Positions 1 through 8,243 of a stretch of DNA of 27,278 nucleotides are shown piece after piece (positions within the stretch are counted from its first letter, which is position 1; each line of letters starts with the position of its first letter). The notes under the pieces were generated by a model that worked only from the letters and a program-made list of their open reading frames with translations, was not told the origin of the DNA and made no database searches. Origin of the DNA: VFKE01 sp043758025 (GTDB taxonomy: Bacteria > Verrucomicrobiota > Verrucomicrobiia > Verrucomicrobiales > Verrucomicrobiaceae); the NCBI GenBank assembly GCA_043758025.1, contig JAYVOH010000201.1, forward strand, positions 1 through 27,278. Direction: 5' to 3'. Both the position numbers and the translations under genes were made by a program.

Positions 1-95
1 CTCAGGACTTAGTTCAATGGATACGGCATGACGCATGCCCACACCTTAACACATCAAGTGCAACTAGTTTGTTATACTATTTTGCGAGCACTACA

Positions 96-1066
96 CTAGA
101 TTGGATGGGTAAAAGCTGATGGGATTTGGAGCTTGAGGCCGCCAGCTATCCAATAGCAGATAGCTTTGAGGCTTTCGAAATTGCGGAAGCCTCTGGCCCG
201 ACGGCGGGCAGTTTGGATGATGCCGTTGATGGACTCGATGGCTGCTGAGGTGATGCGGTGGGGGTAGTAGGCCAGGATTGCTTGCGCACTTCATCCAAAG
301 CCTGGCCCGCCAGTTGCATGACATGGAAGTGATCGAATACGATCTGGGCCTGCGTCAGATGCTCTTTCACACCCTTTTGATAAGCGGCGCTCATGTCGAT
401 GGCTGCGAGTCGCACTTGCTCGGGGTTGGCTCCATGCGCGGGCATCGCTGCCACGAACTGGCCGACACTCGCCGCAGTTCGCTCGGGGGTCATGAACAAG
501 AGCCGCGCGGGATTTTCTTGTTGCGGATCAATCTCCACCACCACCGTGGCGTAACGATGTCCTTTGCGCGTGGCCGTGTCGTCAACAACCACGGCCTGCA
601 CAGTGCTCCAATCCTGCCGCCCGTGCGCCAAGGCCACATAATGACGCACCACGCGCCACAGACGTGTGTCGTGCTCTGCCATGAGTTCTGCCACGGCGGA
701 CACGGGCATCTCCCGAGCCAGAGCCATGGCGAAGGCTTCAAACATGAGCGTGAAGCCGCTTTCTGGCCGCGCCCAAGGCACCCCAACTTGCTTCACATGA
801 TGCTGCGGGCATCGCACTCGTGGCACCCGGGCGCTCAGATACGCCGGGTGCTGCCAGAAATTCAGATGCCGCCACCGCTTCACCTCGTGATCATAAAGCG
901 GGCAGAGTTGAGCGCAGACAGGACAGGGCATTTGCGCTCCCGCATCCACTTCAATGTCCACATATAAAAACTTGCTCCCCGCCCCACCATCTTCCAAGCC
1001 GCTACGCACGACCTTCCAAGGTGAATTTAATCCCGGTGCCAAAGTAAAAAGGTTGTTCTGATCCAT
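96..1066 (-). pseudogene. ISL3-family transposase, internally deleted
   Basis: Remnant of a DDE transposase of the ISL3 type. The N-terminal 270 or so residues read openly from the ATG at 1066. They include a cysteine pair typical of the ISL3 zinc-binding head (CPVCAQLC), then the start of the catalytic core (VVVDDTATRKGHRY and DMSAAYQKGV, with likely catalytic Asp residues) and FDHFHVMQLAGQALDEVRK. From about position 265 the open frame becomes nonsense. The true C-terminus (IESINGIIQTARRRARGF, ending IPSAFTHPI) appears in a different frame and stops at TAG 96-98. ISL3 transposases are usually a little over 400 residues. Here roughly 80-100 residues between the FDHFH and IESING blocks are missing, together with a frame change, so the protein should be inactive. 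I could not identify convincing terminal inverted repeats or a target duplication. Confidence 0.85.
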
Positions 1067-1115
1067 CCCCCCTGCATACCATTCTGCTCCCCTCGATGCA
1101 GTCCGTCCCGGCTAT

Positions 1116-1170
1116 GGGTGTTGCGGGCCTCTCGCCTGCAATCGTCGGAGGCGAGAAGCCCCCGACACCC
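1116..1170. repeat. long imperfect hairpin, probable dispersed palindromic repeat
   Basis: Two 22-nt arms (1116-1137 and 1149-1170) are complementary at 19 of 22 positions around an 11-nt loop. The gap between the transposase remnant and the next gene otherwise holds no gene. The arms are GC rich and lack a T-run, so it does not look like a simple rho-independent terminator, although it sits just downstream of the leftward gene ending at 1215 and could act on its mRNA 3' end. The flanks (ggcctctggcc) continue the GC-rich repeat-like character. Its resemblance to dispersed repeats of PVC bacteria is from memory, not from a search. Confidence 0.6.
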
Positions 1171-1214
1171 ACCGGCCAGAGGCCCGTGTTACTGACTGCA
1201 CCCTGATTCAAGCC

Positions 1215-2387
1215 CTACTTCAGTGAATGATAAACATGCTCCAGCGCCATGAGCGTGTAGCCGGTGACGAGGACGGGGTCGCCTTCCATCCAGCGGGCGG
1301 CCTTGACATTTTTCCATGAACCGTCGGCGGACTGGGTGTTGAGCAGCTTACGGGCGAGATCGTCACGCCAGTTGATGGATTTGCCGTCCTTGGTTTTAAG
1401 TTCGTCGAGACCAGCGGCGGTCATGGCTTTGGCCATGGTGTGGTAATAATAGAACTGGCCTTCCGCGCCCATGCCGGGATTCTCGTCCAGCGTGTAGTTT
1501 TCTCCGAGCCACTTGAGGGCGGCCTGCACGCGGGGGTCGTCCGGGGTGAGTCCGGCGTAGATGAAACTCATCATGCCAGCGTAGCTGATGCTGCCGTAGC
1601 TGCGCATGGCGGTGCGTCCGTCGGGGAGTTTGTCCACGCCGGCCTTGCTGCTGCCGGGTTCATAGACGAAGCCACCTGCGTTCTTGGGATCGCCGCTGGC
1701 CCACTTTTGGTCGTTGGACTCGGGGCGGTTCTGGCAGCGCTCGATGAACTTGATGGCGGCGTTCCAGTCGAGGTCGTCTTTCTTGTCGATGGGCTTGCCG
1801 GTGTCCTCGAAGAGTTTTTTAGAATAATACAGGGCCTCGATGGCGAAGTGTGTGTTTGAGAGATCGGCATGCGCGGGGGAGTCGGGTTTGGGTGTGCCGT
1901 AACCGACTCCGCCGTTGAAGGGGTTGTTGGGTTCGCCTTCCTTGCTGAAGTCATTTTGCTGGCCGACGACGAACTTCCGCGCCTTGAGGATGGGTTGCTC
2001 GAATTCGGGAAGCGGGTTCATGACGAAGGCCATGAGTGCGATGGAGGTGTTGTAATTGGCGCGGCCTTTCCCGTAGATGCCGCCGTCGGGCTTGACGTTT
2101 TTCAAGAGGAAATCGTAGCCACGCTTCGCTTCGGCTGGCTGGGGGTCGGAGGGTTTGCGCGCGGGATCGCCCATGATCGCGGTGAGGGCCAGGCCGGTGA
2201 CGGCGGGTTCATCTGGGGTGCTCCACGCGCCGGTTTCCTTGTTCTGCTGCGACTTCAAGAATGTGACACCACGCGCGATGGAGAGCTGTATTTCCTGTTT
2301 GAGTGAGGCGTTGCGGTCGGGCAGGGTGGTCTGCGCGTGAAGCAGGCTGACGGCGAAGGTGGCGATGAGGATGGGCGCGAGTTTCAT
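1215..2387 (-). CDS. secreted prenyltransferase/squalene-cyclase-like repeat protein
   Basis: 390-residue protein with an N-terminal Sec signal peptide (hydrophobic residues 4-17, likely cleavage after LLHAQ). The rest is built of alpha/alpha-barrel repeats of the squalene-hopene cyclase / prenyltransferase type. Examples are GVTFLKSQQNKETGAWS (about residues 40-56), GYDFLLKNVKPDGGIYG, a central GGVGYG segment and a C-terminal LLNTQSADGSWKN followed by TGYTLMALEHVY. The DXDD catalytic motif of real cyclases is not visible. A binding or structural role outside the cytoplasm is therefore likelier than terpene cyclisation. Similar exported proteins are common in planctomycetes and verrucomicrobia, with unknown function. 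The ATG at 2387 fits the signal peptide. The gene runs leftward behind two other leftward genes, 28 bp after the nearest, so it may be cotranscribed with them. Confidence 0.8.
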   Translation of the reverse strand: MKLAPILIATFAVSLLHAQTTLPDRNASLKQEIQLSIARGVTFLKSQQNKETGAWSTPDEPAVTGLALTAIMGDPARKPSDPQPAEAKRGYDFLLKNVKPDGGIYGKGRANYNTSIALMAFVMNPLPEFEQPILKARKFVVGQQNDFSKEGEPNNPFNGGVGYGTPKPDSPAHADLSNTHFAIEALYYSKKLFEDTGKPIDKKDDLDWNAAIKFIERCQNRPESNDQKWASGDPKNAGGFVYEPGSSKAGVDKLPDGRTAMRSYGSISYAGMMSFIYAGLTPDDPRVQAALKWLGENYTLDENPGMGAEGQFYYYHTMAKAMTAAGLDELKTKDGKSINWRDDLARKLLNTQSADGSWKNVKAARWMEGDPVLVTGYTLMALEHVYHSLK

Positions 2388-2415
2388 AAGTTGGTTTCGT
2401 AATTAGGTGCGGCTT

Positions 2416-2631
2416 TTAATCAATGGACATACTATCAATAAATAAGCCAAAAAAAGTGCAAAAAATAAATGCGATATTCCATGTCACATATGCGGATAAA
2501 ACAATCGTCATGCCAACAACAATACGATTGAGTAGAGGGCGGTATTTAGGGAAATACATCATACCAGCTATTCCTGCCACGAGTGACAGCAACTGCGCAA
2601 CCACAACAAACATTTCAAGTGTGGAACCCAT
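2416..2631 (-). CDS. small two-helix membrane protein
   Basis: 71 residues with two clear hydrophobic segments (about 7-25 and 37-63) separated by a short basic stretch (PKYRPLLNR). I do not recognise a family. The gene starts 9 bp after the stop of the YdjY-domain gene and ends 28 bp before the next leftward gene, which supports its being a real member of this run. Its base composition is more AT rich than both neighbours. No strong ribosome-binding site is visible. Small size and lack of a family keep confidence moderate. Confidence 0.5.
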   Translation of the reverse strand: MGSTLEMFVVVAQLLSLVAGIAGMMYFPKYRPLLNRIVVGMTIVLSAYVTWNIAFIFCTFFGLFIDSMSID

Positions 2632-2640
2632 AAGAAATCT

Positions 2641-3402
2641 CTATTTTTTGGGCGCAGCGTCAACTGGCGTGATGACGAGCGTGACGGGTGAGTCAAAGGG
2701 CGGAATATGTTCTGTGTCCAGTTCCCAGTTTTTGTCGTTCCCGATCAAATTCGCCGCGCAACCGATGATGCCGCCAAGATCAAAGTGAACCGAGATGAAC
2801 GATCCGTCGAGTTCGGCAGAAAAGATGCCGTCGCCGATATCCGCGCCGTTAAAGATCCAGTGGGGGGTATCGAGAGGCTTGTTCGTGGCGTCGTCATGTA
2901 TCCAGTCGCCAAGTGCGGCGGCGAGTGCCTTGCCATCCTTGTCTTTCCATTCGAGTTTAAGCTTGAGTCGGTTCGCTCCTGCTTTGGCCATCGGTATGGC
3001 GGCCATCGCTTTAAGATCGGGCGGGGGATCGAAGAGGGTCTTGATGATCTCACCGGCATGAGGTTCGTAATGGCAGAGGAGCAAGGCCACCTGAAGATCG
3101 AAGGGTTTGACCTTGGTTTTCAACAGGCTCTCGTGGGTCTTGCCGGTTTCCGAAACGAGGGCGTATTCGATGGTTCCCTCGGTCATGTTCACGTTGCAAG
3201 GGACACGGATTTCCCGGGTCTCGCTATTGAACAGAATGCTGCCCATTTCATAAGTCACGTCACCGGTTTTTTTAATGGCAGACTTCTCAGGCGGCTTGCC
3301 GGTGGGGGGATTGCGCGGCGGAGGGCCGCCGGATTCTTGGGCGGGAAGCAAGGTGCAGGTTAAAGTCGCCAGCAGGATGCAGGCGGAACGAAAAGTATTC
3401 AT
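2641..3402 (-). CDS. exported YdjY-domain protein
   Basis: 253 residues with a signal peptide (about residues 1-21, ending TLLPAQ). A proline-rich linker (about 25-40) follows. The core begins KKTGDVTYEMGSILFNSET and continues REIRVPCNVNMTEGTIEYAL, which resembles the YdjY domain named after the E. coli protein of unknown function. Residues after about 110 include KPFDLQVALLLCHYEP and a C-terminal segment with acidic patches. No catalytic motif is evident. It is divergently arranged with the membrane-protein gene at 3532 and is followed closely by two leftward genes. The periplasmic or cell-surface location is inferred from the signal peptide. The family assignment is from memory of the motif. 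Confidence 0.7.
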   Translation of the reverse strand: MNTFRSACILLATLTCTLLPAQESGGPPPRNPPTGKPPEKSAIKKTGDVTYEMGSILFNSETREIRVPCNVNMTEGTIEYALVSETGKTHESLLKTKVKPFDLQVALLLCHYEPHAGEIIKTLFDPPPDLKAMAAIPMAKAGANRLKLKLEWKDKDGKALAAALGDWIHDDATNKPLDTPHWIFNGADIGDGIFSAELDGSFISVHFDLGGIIGCAANLIGNDKNWELDTEHIPPFDSPVTLVITPVDAAPKK

Positions 3403-3531
3403 CGTGGCCGCAGTTTCGTCGCATTCGGAATCGGGGCAAGTTTCTTTGCAGGCAATGGACTGCCAGAAGGCACGGCATTAAGGGGAACACGGGGTTGCGC
3501 GGTTCCCGGTTTCGGGTTGTAATGTGCCAGA

Positions 3532-4230
3532 ATGAGCGAGCCAGCAAATATGCCACCGGATGAAGTCATCACCTGCCGCGTGACGCGGTGGTTCTTTCAG
3601 CGTATGGGCATTCTCGCCGCCATGCTCGTCGGGATGGGGCTGTATTTTTGCTACGACGGGAAGTTCGGCTATCGCAAGGACAACGAAAAAGCGGAAAAAA
3701 AGGAATGGTTTGAGACCACCTTCATCAAGTCCTTCGACGAGGCCAGGTCCGCCGGGAAGCTGGAGGACTGGAAGGCCGGGGCGCAGGCGCAAGGGTTGCC
3801 CACGGGCGAGAATGGAGAGCCTCCCAAGTGGAACACTTACTCCGCTCAACTCGGATGGAACGAGAATGTAAAGAAGCATAGCGAGGAGGAAATCGCCCAA
3901 CAATTCTTATGGGGCGGGGCCATGTTGGCGGTGGCCCTTTTCGTGGGGCTGAAGGTGCTCCTCGACTTCAAAAAGAAACTCATCGGCCACCCGGAACTCA
4001 TGATCATGCCCAACGGGGCCGAGGTGCGGTTCGCCGATGTCTTCAAGGTGGACAAGCGCAAATGGCCCGTCAAGGGCCTGGCTTACGTCTTCTATCGCAG
4101 CGGCGGCACGGAACGGCGCGCGGTGGTAGATGATCTCAAATACAGCGGCGCAGACAAGGTGCTCGAGCGCCTGATAGTGAGCTTCAAGGGCGAGCTGATC
4201 GAGAAGGCTCCCGATGAGGATGAACCCTAG
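3532..4230 (+). CDS. uncharacterised membrane protein with two helices
   Basis: 232 residues. One hydrophobic segment lies near the N-terminus (about 24-41, MGILAAMLVGMGLYFCY) and another at about 125-142 (LWGGAMLAVALFVGLKVLL). Between them is a charged, lysine- and glutamate-rich loop of about 80 residues. The C-terminal 90 residues form a compact soluble domain (HPELMIMPNGAEVRF, then a VYKVDKRKWP-like block and RRAVVDDLKY). This layout suggests a periplasmic loop and a cytoplasmic tail, or the reverse. I know no family for it. The gene is divergent from the YdjY-domain gene and precedes acpP with a gap of 159 bp containing a hairpin. The ATG at 3532 gives a short hydrophilic lead before the first helix. 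No clear Shine-Dalgarno sequence is present. Confidence 0.7.
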   Translation: MSEPANMPPDEVITCRVTRWFFQRMGILAAMLVGMGLYFCYDGKFGYRKDNEKAEKKEWFETTFIKSFDEARSAGKLEDWKAGAQAQGLPTGENGEPPKWNTYSAQLGWNENVKKHSEEEIAQQFLWGGAMLAVALFVGLKVLLDFKKKLIGHPELMIMPNGAEVRFADVFKVDKRKWPVKGLAYVFYRSGGTERRAVVDDLKYSGADKVLERLIVSFKGELIEKAPDEDEP

Positions 4231-4271
4231 GAACAGTCCGTTACGGAATCGCAAAAAATGAGCGGCAATCG

Positions 4272-4301
4272 GGCACCCGGGGAACGCCCGGTAGGGGTGC
4301 C
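4272..4301. other. GC-rich hairpin upstream of acpP
   Basis: Within the 159-bp gap before acpP, GGCACCC (4272-4278) can pair with GGGTGCC (4295-4301), and the inner bases can extend the stem (CCGG and CGG around a short loop). It could be a 3' end signal for the preceding membrane-protein gene or part of an acpP leader. A T-run does not directly follow, so a standard terminator is not supported. Confidence 0.35.
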
Positions 4302-4389
4302 GAATGAAAAATTGCATTTTCCTAGTTGCGAAATCGACCACTCCTATTAATGCTCCCGCCCAACAACAGCAACCCCACACACACCCCTT

Positions 4390-4632
4390 ATGGCAGACTC
4401 CAACATTGCAGACAAAGTCCGTGACATCATCGTCCAACAACTCGGCGTGAATCCTGAACAGGTTACACCGGAAGCCAAATTCATCGAAGACCTCGGCGCA
4501 GATTCGCTCGACACCGTGGAACTCGTGATGGCCTTTGAAGAAGAATTCGGCATCGATGTGCCCGATGAAGAAGCTGAAAAGCTCCAGTCCGTCGGTGACG
4601 TCATCCGTTACGTCGAAGAGAACGCCGAGTAA
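4390..4632 (+). CDS. acpP: acyl carrier protein
   Basis: 80-residue acyl carrier protein of type II fatty acid synthesis. The phosphopantetheine attachment site is the serine at residue 39 in the motif EDLGADSLDTVELVM. Total length, acidic composition and the C-terminal DVIRYVEENAE match the family throughout. It carries growing acyl chains to the Fab enzymes and donates acyl groups to phospholipid and lipid A acyltransferases, and it acts in the cytoplasm. It usually sits in a fab cluster; here it stands alone, convergent with an LpxL/HtrB-like gene that would use acyl-ACP. No fabF, fabD or fabG lies nearby. The ATG at 4390 is the only sensible start. A good hairpin terminator follows within 30 bp. 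Confidence 0.97.
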   Translation: MADSNIADKVRDIIVQQLGVNPEQVTPEAKFIEDLGADSLDTVELVMAFEEEFGIDVPDEEAEKLQSVGDVIRYVEENAE

Positions 4633-4659
4633 TTCCGGCATTCACCTTCACACCACTTT

Positions 4660-4690
4660 AAAAAGGCGCGGATTCTTCCGCGCCTTTTTC
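4660..4690. terminator. bidirectional rho-independent terminator between acpP and lpxL-like gene
   Basis: A near-perfect palindrome AAAAAGGCGCGG, six-base loop, CCGCGCCTTTTT. The rightward T-run ends acpP mRNA, and the leftward complement supplies a T-run for the opposing acyltransferase gene, whose stop codon (4689-4691) overlaps the edge of the hairpin. Confidence 0.9.
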
Positions 4691-5651
4691 ATGCCGCAGT
4701 GTCCTCCACAAGCTTCTGGAAGAGCTTCCAGTAATTCGCGTAATCCGGATACGCGGGATCCAGTTCTGGCGTGGGGAGGTAACGCCAGTGTTTATACATC
4801 CACATCCAGGCCTCCGGGGTTTCCCGGATGCGGCGTTCACAAAGTTCCCATACCGCCCGCGCCATGCTGATGGGGGAGTCGAAATCAGCCGGCTCCAACG
4901 CCGACTCCACATTCACGCGATACCCCTCGTCGCCGAGTGGCGTGGCGATGCAGACGATGATTGGCAGGCCCAAACGCTTGGCAATGTGCGTGTGCAGCGT
5001 GGTCACGGAAGTGAGCAATCCGAAATAGCGCACCGCCGCAGCCATCTTGCCGGGTTTAATATTGAGATCAGTCAGCATCGCCGCGCTGCCCTGATGGGAG
5101 AGGTTCTTGATCAAACGCAGCATGGCACCCGTCTGCGGGATCAATCTGTGACCGCTCATGCTGCGGAGTCGCGCGAAGATCCCCGTGAGCGCGGGGTTCT
5201 TAAATTCTTGGGCAACCACCAGAAAACTAAAATCACGAAAGCCCCAGCAATTGCTCAGCACTTCAAAATTCCCAAAGTGCGGCGTCACCAGTAAAGCGCC
5301 ACGCTTCCGCGCCAGTTCCTCCACAGTGGGATCCTCAAAGCGGAAGTGCATGATCTGCTGATAATTTCCCCTCGTGAGCCGCACCGACCAGAATAATTCC
5401 AGAAACGTGCGCGCGAAGGTTTGATAAGACGCCAGCGCGATGCGCCGGATTTGCTCCGGTGTGATGCCTTCCCGTGCAAAGGCCACACGCAGATTTTCGT
5501 GGGCCGTGTGCCGTCCGCGCCAGTCGCAGGCATAGGCCGCAGCACCGGCGGCGCGCGCCAGCAGCATGATGACCCGTCGCGGCAACTTGGGCAGGAACCA
5601 CGTCCCAAAGCTCACGATGGCAGTCTCAAGGGCGTGGCGAATCTTCTTCAC
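4689..5651 (-). CDS. lipid A biosynthesis (LpxL/HtrB-family) acyltransferase
   Basis: 320 residues, usual length for late lipid A acyltransferases, which add secondary acyl chains from acyl-ACP to the lipid A precursor at the inner membrane. The catalytic HX4E motif is present (H125 and E130 in TPHFGNFE). The N-terminus has a hydrophobic, weakly membrane-anchoring segment (about residues 11-40, with WFLPKLPRRVIMLLARAAG). Later family-like elements are a conserved block near 195 (AAMLTDLNIKPGKMAAAVRYFG) and a C-terminal PEAWMWMYKHWRY, close to the family's W-x-H-x-R signature. Substrate chain length and position cannot be told from sequence. The presence of this gene implies a Gram-negative outer membrane with LPS or a related glycolipid. 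It converges on acpP, the donor carrier. Confidence 0.88.
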   Translation of the reverse strand: MKKIRHALETAIVSFGTWFLPKLPRRVIMLLARAAGAAAYACDWRGRHTAHENLRVAFAREGITPEQIRRIALASYQTFARTFLELFWSVRLTRGNYQQIMHFRFEDPTVEELARKRGALLVTPHFGNFEVLSNCWGFRDFSFLVVAQEFKNPALTGIFARLRSMSGHRLIPQTGAMLRLIKNLSHQGSAAMLTDLNIKPGKMAAAVRYFGLLTSVTTLHTHIAKRLGLPIIVCIATPLGDEGYRVNVESALEPADFDSPISMARAVWELCERRIRETPEAWMWMYKHWRYLPTPELDPAYPDYANYWKLFQKLVEDTAA

Positions 5652-5692
5652 GATGATGTTTGTTACTCAAGGAAATGTGTTTACAGTGCCTC

Positions 5693-6697
5693 ATGGCTGA
5701 TGCGCTCATCTCTATCCTCAAGAAGCTGTTGAATCAACCCACGGCACCATTTCATGAATATCATGTCCGTGGAGCCATTGAGCAGATTCTGCTTGATGTG
5801 CCTCATGTGGAGCTGAGCACGGACGCTTTTGGCAACCTGCTTGTCACCTATCGCAAAGGTAAACGGGCCAGCAAACCGGAATGGGTTCTGGGCGCGCACA
5901 TGGACCATCCTGCGTTCGTCAAATCACCCGGCAAAAGCGGCGAGTGGGAATTTATCGGCGGCGTGCCCAAAGCACTCGTCGAGGCCCATGCCTCGCTGAA
6001 ACGGAAGCAGCCGTCCGGCGAGTTTGCGCCGTGGGGATTCGACGTGAACATTGAAGATGGCAAAATTGAAGCTCCGGCCTGTGACGACCTGGTTGGGTGC
6101 GCCATCATCGTCGGGGTGTTCAAGGAACTCTCCCGGCTTGGCATCGATGCCACGGTTCACGCCGCATTTACCCGGGCGGAAGAAGTGGGATTCCTCGGTG
6201 CCTGGCATTTGGGCAAACACTGGCCCTTCAGCAAGGATGCCGCCTTTCTCTCCGTCGAAACCAGCCGCCCGGTCAATGGCGCGGAAATGGGCGACGGGCC
6301 TATCGTGCGTGTGGGGGACAAGCTTTCCATCTTCGACAATCAACTCACGGGCATGCTCATGCGCACCTCATTGGAGCAGGGCATTCGCGTGCAGCGTTGC
6401 CTGCTCGATGCCGGTGCCTGCGAATCCAGCGCGCTCCAGGCTTGTGGCATTCGCAGCGCGGGCATGAGCGTCCCGCTGGGCAATTATCACAACATCGGCG
6501 AAGACGACAATATCTCCCCGGAATACGTCATGCTGGATGATGTGAAAGCGATGCAGAAATTCCTCGTCGCTCTCGTCGCCACCGAACACGATGGACTGGG
6601 CGAGCGCACCATCGAGGAACGCGTGACACTACGCATGAAGGAATTCAAGAAGCACCTCGACGCTGGCAACGCGAAGTTTGAAGAACTCGCGTCTTAA
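5693..6697 (+). CDS. M42-like zinc aminopeptidase
   Basis: 334 residues when started at the ATG at 5693 (MADALISILKK). An upstream TTG at 5660 would add 11 residues unlike the family. It resembles M42 and related di-zinc aminopeptidases. Probable metal ligands and catalytic residues are GAHMDHP (His/Asp), APACDDLVG (bridging Asp), RAEEVGF (Glu pair, general base and ligand), SVETS, and a C-terminal GNYHNIG (His ligand). M42 enzymes are cytosolic, often oligomeric peptidases that release N-terminal residues from short peptides. There is no signal peptide. It diverges from the acyltransferase gene (42 bp apart) and overlaps the opposite transporter gene by 4 bp at its 3' end. M20 or M28 membership is possible but less likely given the motif order. 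Confidence 0.75.
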   Translation: MADALISILKKLLNQPTAPFHEYHVRGAIEQILLDVPHVELSTDAFGNLLVTYRKGKRASKPEWVLGAHMDHPAFVKSPGKSGEWEFIGGVPKALVEAHASLKRKQPSGEFAPWGFDVNIEDGKIEAPACDDLVGCAIIVGVFKELSRLGIDATVHAAFTRAEEVGFLGAWHLGKHWPFSKDAAFLSVETSRPVNGAEMGDGPIVRVGDKLSIFDNQLTGMLMRTSLEQGIRVQRCLLDAGACESSALQACGIRSAGMSVPLGNYHNIGEDDNISPEYVMLDDVKAMQKFLVALVATEHDGLGERTIEERVTLRMKEFKKHLDAGNAKFEELAS

Positions 6698-7641
6698 ACA
6701 CCGAGCCACATTCGCAACACCGCCAGATTCACCGTGGTCGTCAGCAGACTGAACAAGGTGCTGTAATACACCGCCGAAGTTGCGAAAGAAACATCGCCGC
6801 CGAATTCATGGGCGAGCAACGCGGTATTCACCGCCGTGGGTGCTCCTGCAGCAAGGATCAGTGCCGCGCCGGCTTGCGGAGAAAATCCAAAGGCCATTGC
6901 CAGCAGGGCCGCGATAATAGGGGACAGCACCAGCCGGATGCCGATAGCCGAGCACAGCGGCACGCGGAACGCAGCGGGTTTCGTCTGTGACATTTGCACG
7001 CCGAGCGTTACCAGCGCGAAGCCGATGAGGCCGGCAGAGAGCAGTTCCATCGGCTGCCAGAGCCACGTCACTTTCTGCACAGGCAGGGACAGGCCATGGC
7101 ATAACAGACCCGCGCCCACGGCGTAAAGTGTCGGTTGTCGCAATAGATTGAAAAGCGCGCGACGATGCTTGCCGGGTGCATCGCCGTGCGATTGCGCAAG
7201 AAAGAGGCCGACCGTGAACGTGGCCACATTCATGGTAACCAGGACATAAATTTGCACCGCCGCTGCAGTGTGTCCGAAGGCCAGCGTGACCAGCGGCAGG
7301 CCGAAGTTCCCGCAATTGTAAAACATCGTCGCCAGTGACAACGCCTGCTTCTGTCCCGATGTGAATCGGAACGCGCGACCCGCGATGAAGCTGCAAACAA
7401 ACATCAAAGCGATCATGGCGCACGTGAAAGCCACGATGCGGAGCGACTCCCGCCCGCTCAATTCCGTGTCCATGATGCGCGTGAAAATGAACGCTGGCAC
7501 CATCAGGTAGATATTGAGCTTAACCAAGCTTTCCAGATGCAGCCGGAAACGCCGGTCCAGCATCCAGCCCAAGCCCACCGAGATGAAAATCGGCAGGCAG
7601 ACATCGGCAAAAATGTGAATGAACTGGGAGAGTGACATCAA
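6694..7641 (-). CDS. AEC-family transporter (auxin efflux carrier type)
   Basis: 315 residues with about ten hydrophobic helices, in the bile/arsenite/riboflavin transporter fold. The helix-break signature FYNCGNFGLPLVTLAFG (about residues 106-122) and the repeated inverted-symmetry element near the C-terminus (AAGAPTAVNTALLAHEFGG) are typical of AEC carriers. It should sit in the inner membrane and export or import a small organic anion. Substrates known for bacterial relatives include malate and other carboxylates, and no substrate can be assigned here. The second Met and the first both give plausible starts at 7641 and 7638. The 3' end overlaps the peptidase gene by four bases on the opposite strand. 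Confidence 0.85.
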   Translation of the reverse strand: MMSLSQFIHIFADVCLPIFISVGLGWMLDRRFRLHLESLVKLNIYLMVPAFIFTRIMDTELSGRESLRIVAFTCAMIALMFVCSFIAGRAFRFTSGQKQALSLATMFYNCGNFGLPLVTLAFGHTAAAVQIYVLVTMNVATFTVGLFLAQSHGDAPGKHRRALFNLLRQPTLYAVGAGLLCHGLSLPVQKVTWLWQPMELLSAGLIGFALVTLGVQMSQTKPAAFRVPLCSAIGIRLVLSPIIAALLAMAFGFSPQAGAALILAAGAPTAVNTALLAHEFGGDVSFATSAVYYSTLFSLLTTTVNLAVLRMWLGV

Positions 7642-7749
7642 ACAGCAGGCAAAGGAAATGACCGGGATTTCACAACATCCGATTGCACGGATCGTATGCA
7701 GAAACTAGCTATAGCTGTTCCCGTGACAAATCATTCTCTGCATCCCGAC

Positions 7750-8229
7750 ATGATTCGCCCTTTGCTCAAAGCCTTCATCTGCCTCGCCTGCCTTGCGCTC
7801 GCCAGTTGCGCCACTTCGTCATTCAACCGGGATTTTAAACGCATCAACGATCAGGAAAGCAGGCATGATCGCCATTACATTGCCTGGCCATGGCAGGGAA
7901 CCTGGCGAAGCGAGGTCAATGGCCATCACGGCGGGTTGCGCTGCTTGGTTGAGGACGTCTCCCTTATGGCATCCATGAAACCCGCTGTGCCCGGACTCTT
8001 CCGTTTTCGCTATCACGCGAACTTTTTTGGACTGTTCTCAGCGAACTATCAAGTATCGCACATCGTCCGGCGCACGAAGAATGGTTACGAGTTCAGCGGA
8101 GACCAGAAGCTCACGGGGCCTGGCGGCGGCCTCTATCATTACGAAGGCCGGGTGGTGAACCGTGAATTCCGTGCGACGTATCGCAGCGTCACCGATCACG
8201 GAGTGTTTGAGATGAAACGCACGGATTGA
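7750..8229 (+). CDS. putative outer-membrane or inner-membrane lipoprotein
   Basis: 159 residues when started at the ATG at 7750. This start places a lipoprotein signal peptide directly at the N-terminus: RPLLKAF, a hydrophobic core, then the lipobox LASC with the acylated cysteine at residue 21. A start at 7696 would bury the signal 18 residues in and is disfavoured. The mature part is rich in aromatic residues and glycine (HYIAWPWQGTWRSEVNGHHG, later FRFRYHANFFGLFSANYQV) and probably forms a beta-rich domain. No family is recognised. The neighbouring SGNH hydrolase is convergent with a 15-bp gap. Confidence 0.72.
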   Translation: MIRPLLKAFICLACLALASCATSSFNRDFKRINDQESRHDRHYIAWPWQGTWRSEVNGHHGGLRCLVEDVSLMASMKPAVPGLFRFRYHANFFGLFSANYQVSHIVRRTKNGYEFSGDQKLTGPGGGLYHYEGRVVNREFRATYRSVTDHGVFEMKRTD

Positions 8230-8243
8230 GCGGTCACCGGGAT

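Noticed and set aside
25..39. Short palindrome GGCATG-ACG-CATGCC near the left window edge
   Set aside because: Only a 6-bp stem; it could be an IS end or regulatory site but nothing else supports it.
278..967. Long rightward open frame opposite the transposase remnant
   Set aside because: It is the antisense of the transposase codons; no family-like motif, and the leftward frame has clear transposase motifs.
1002..1211. 69-residue leftward open frame upstream of the transposase
   Set aside because: It is composed of the hairpin repeat and its GC-rich flanks; the peptide is an incidental reading of repeat DNA.
1440..2306. Rightward open frames opposite the squalene-cyclase-like gene
   Set aside because: Antisense shadow with unusual composition; the leftward frame has a signal peptide and repeat motifs.
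3907..4641. 244-residue leftward frame opposite the membrane-protein gene and acpP
   Set aside because: Covers acpP on the other strand, which is certain; phenylalanine- and histidine-rich reading is typical of antisense.
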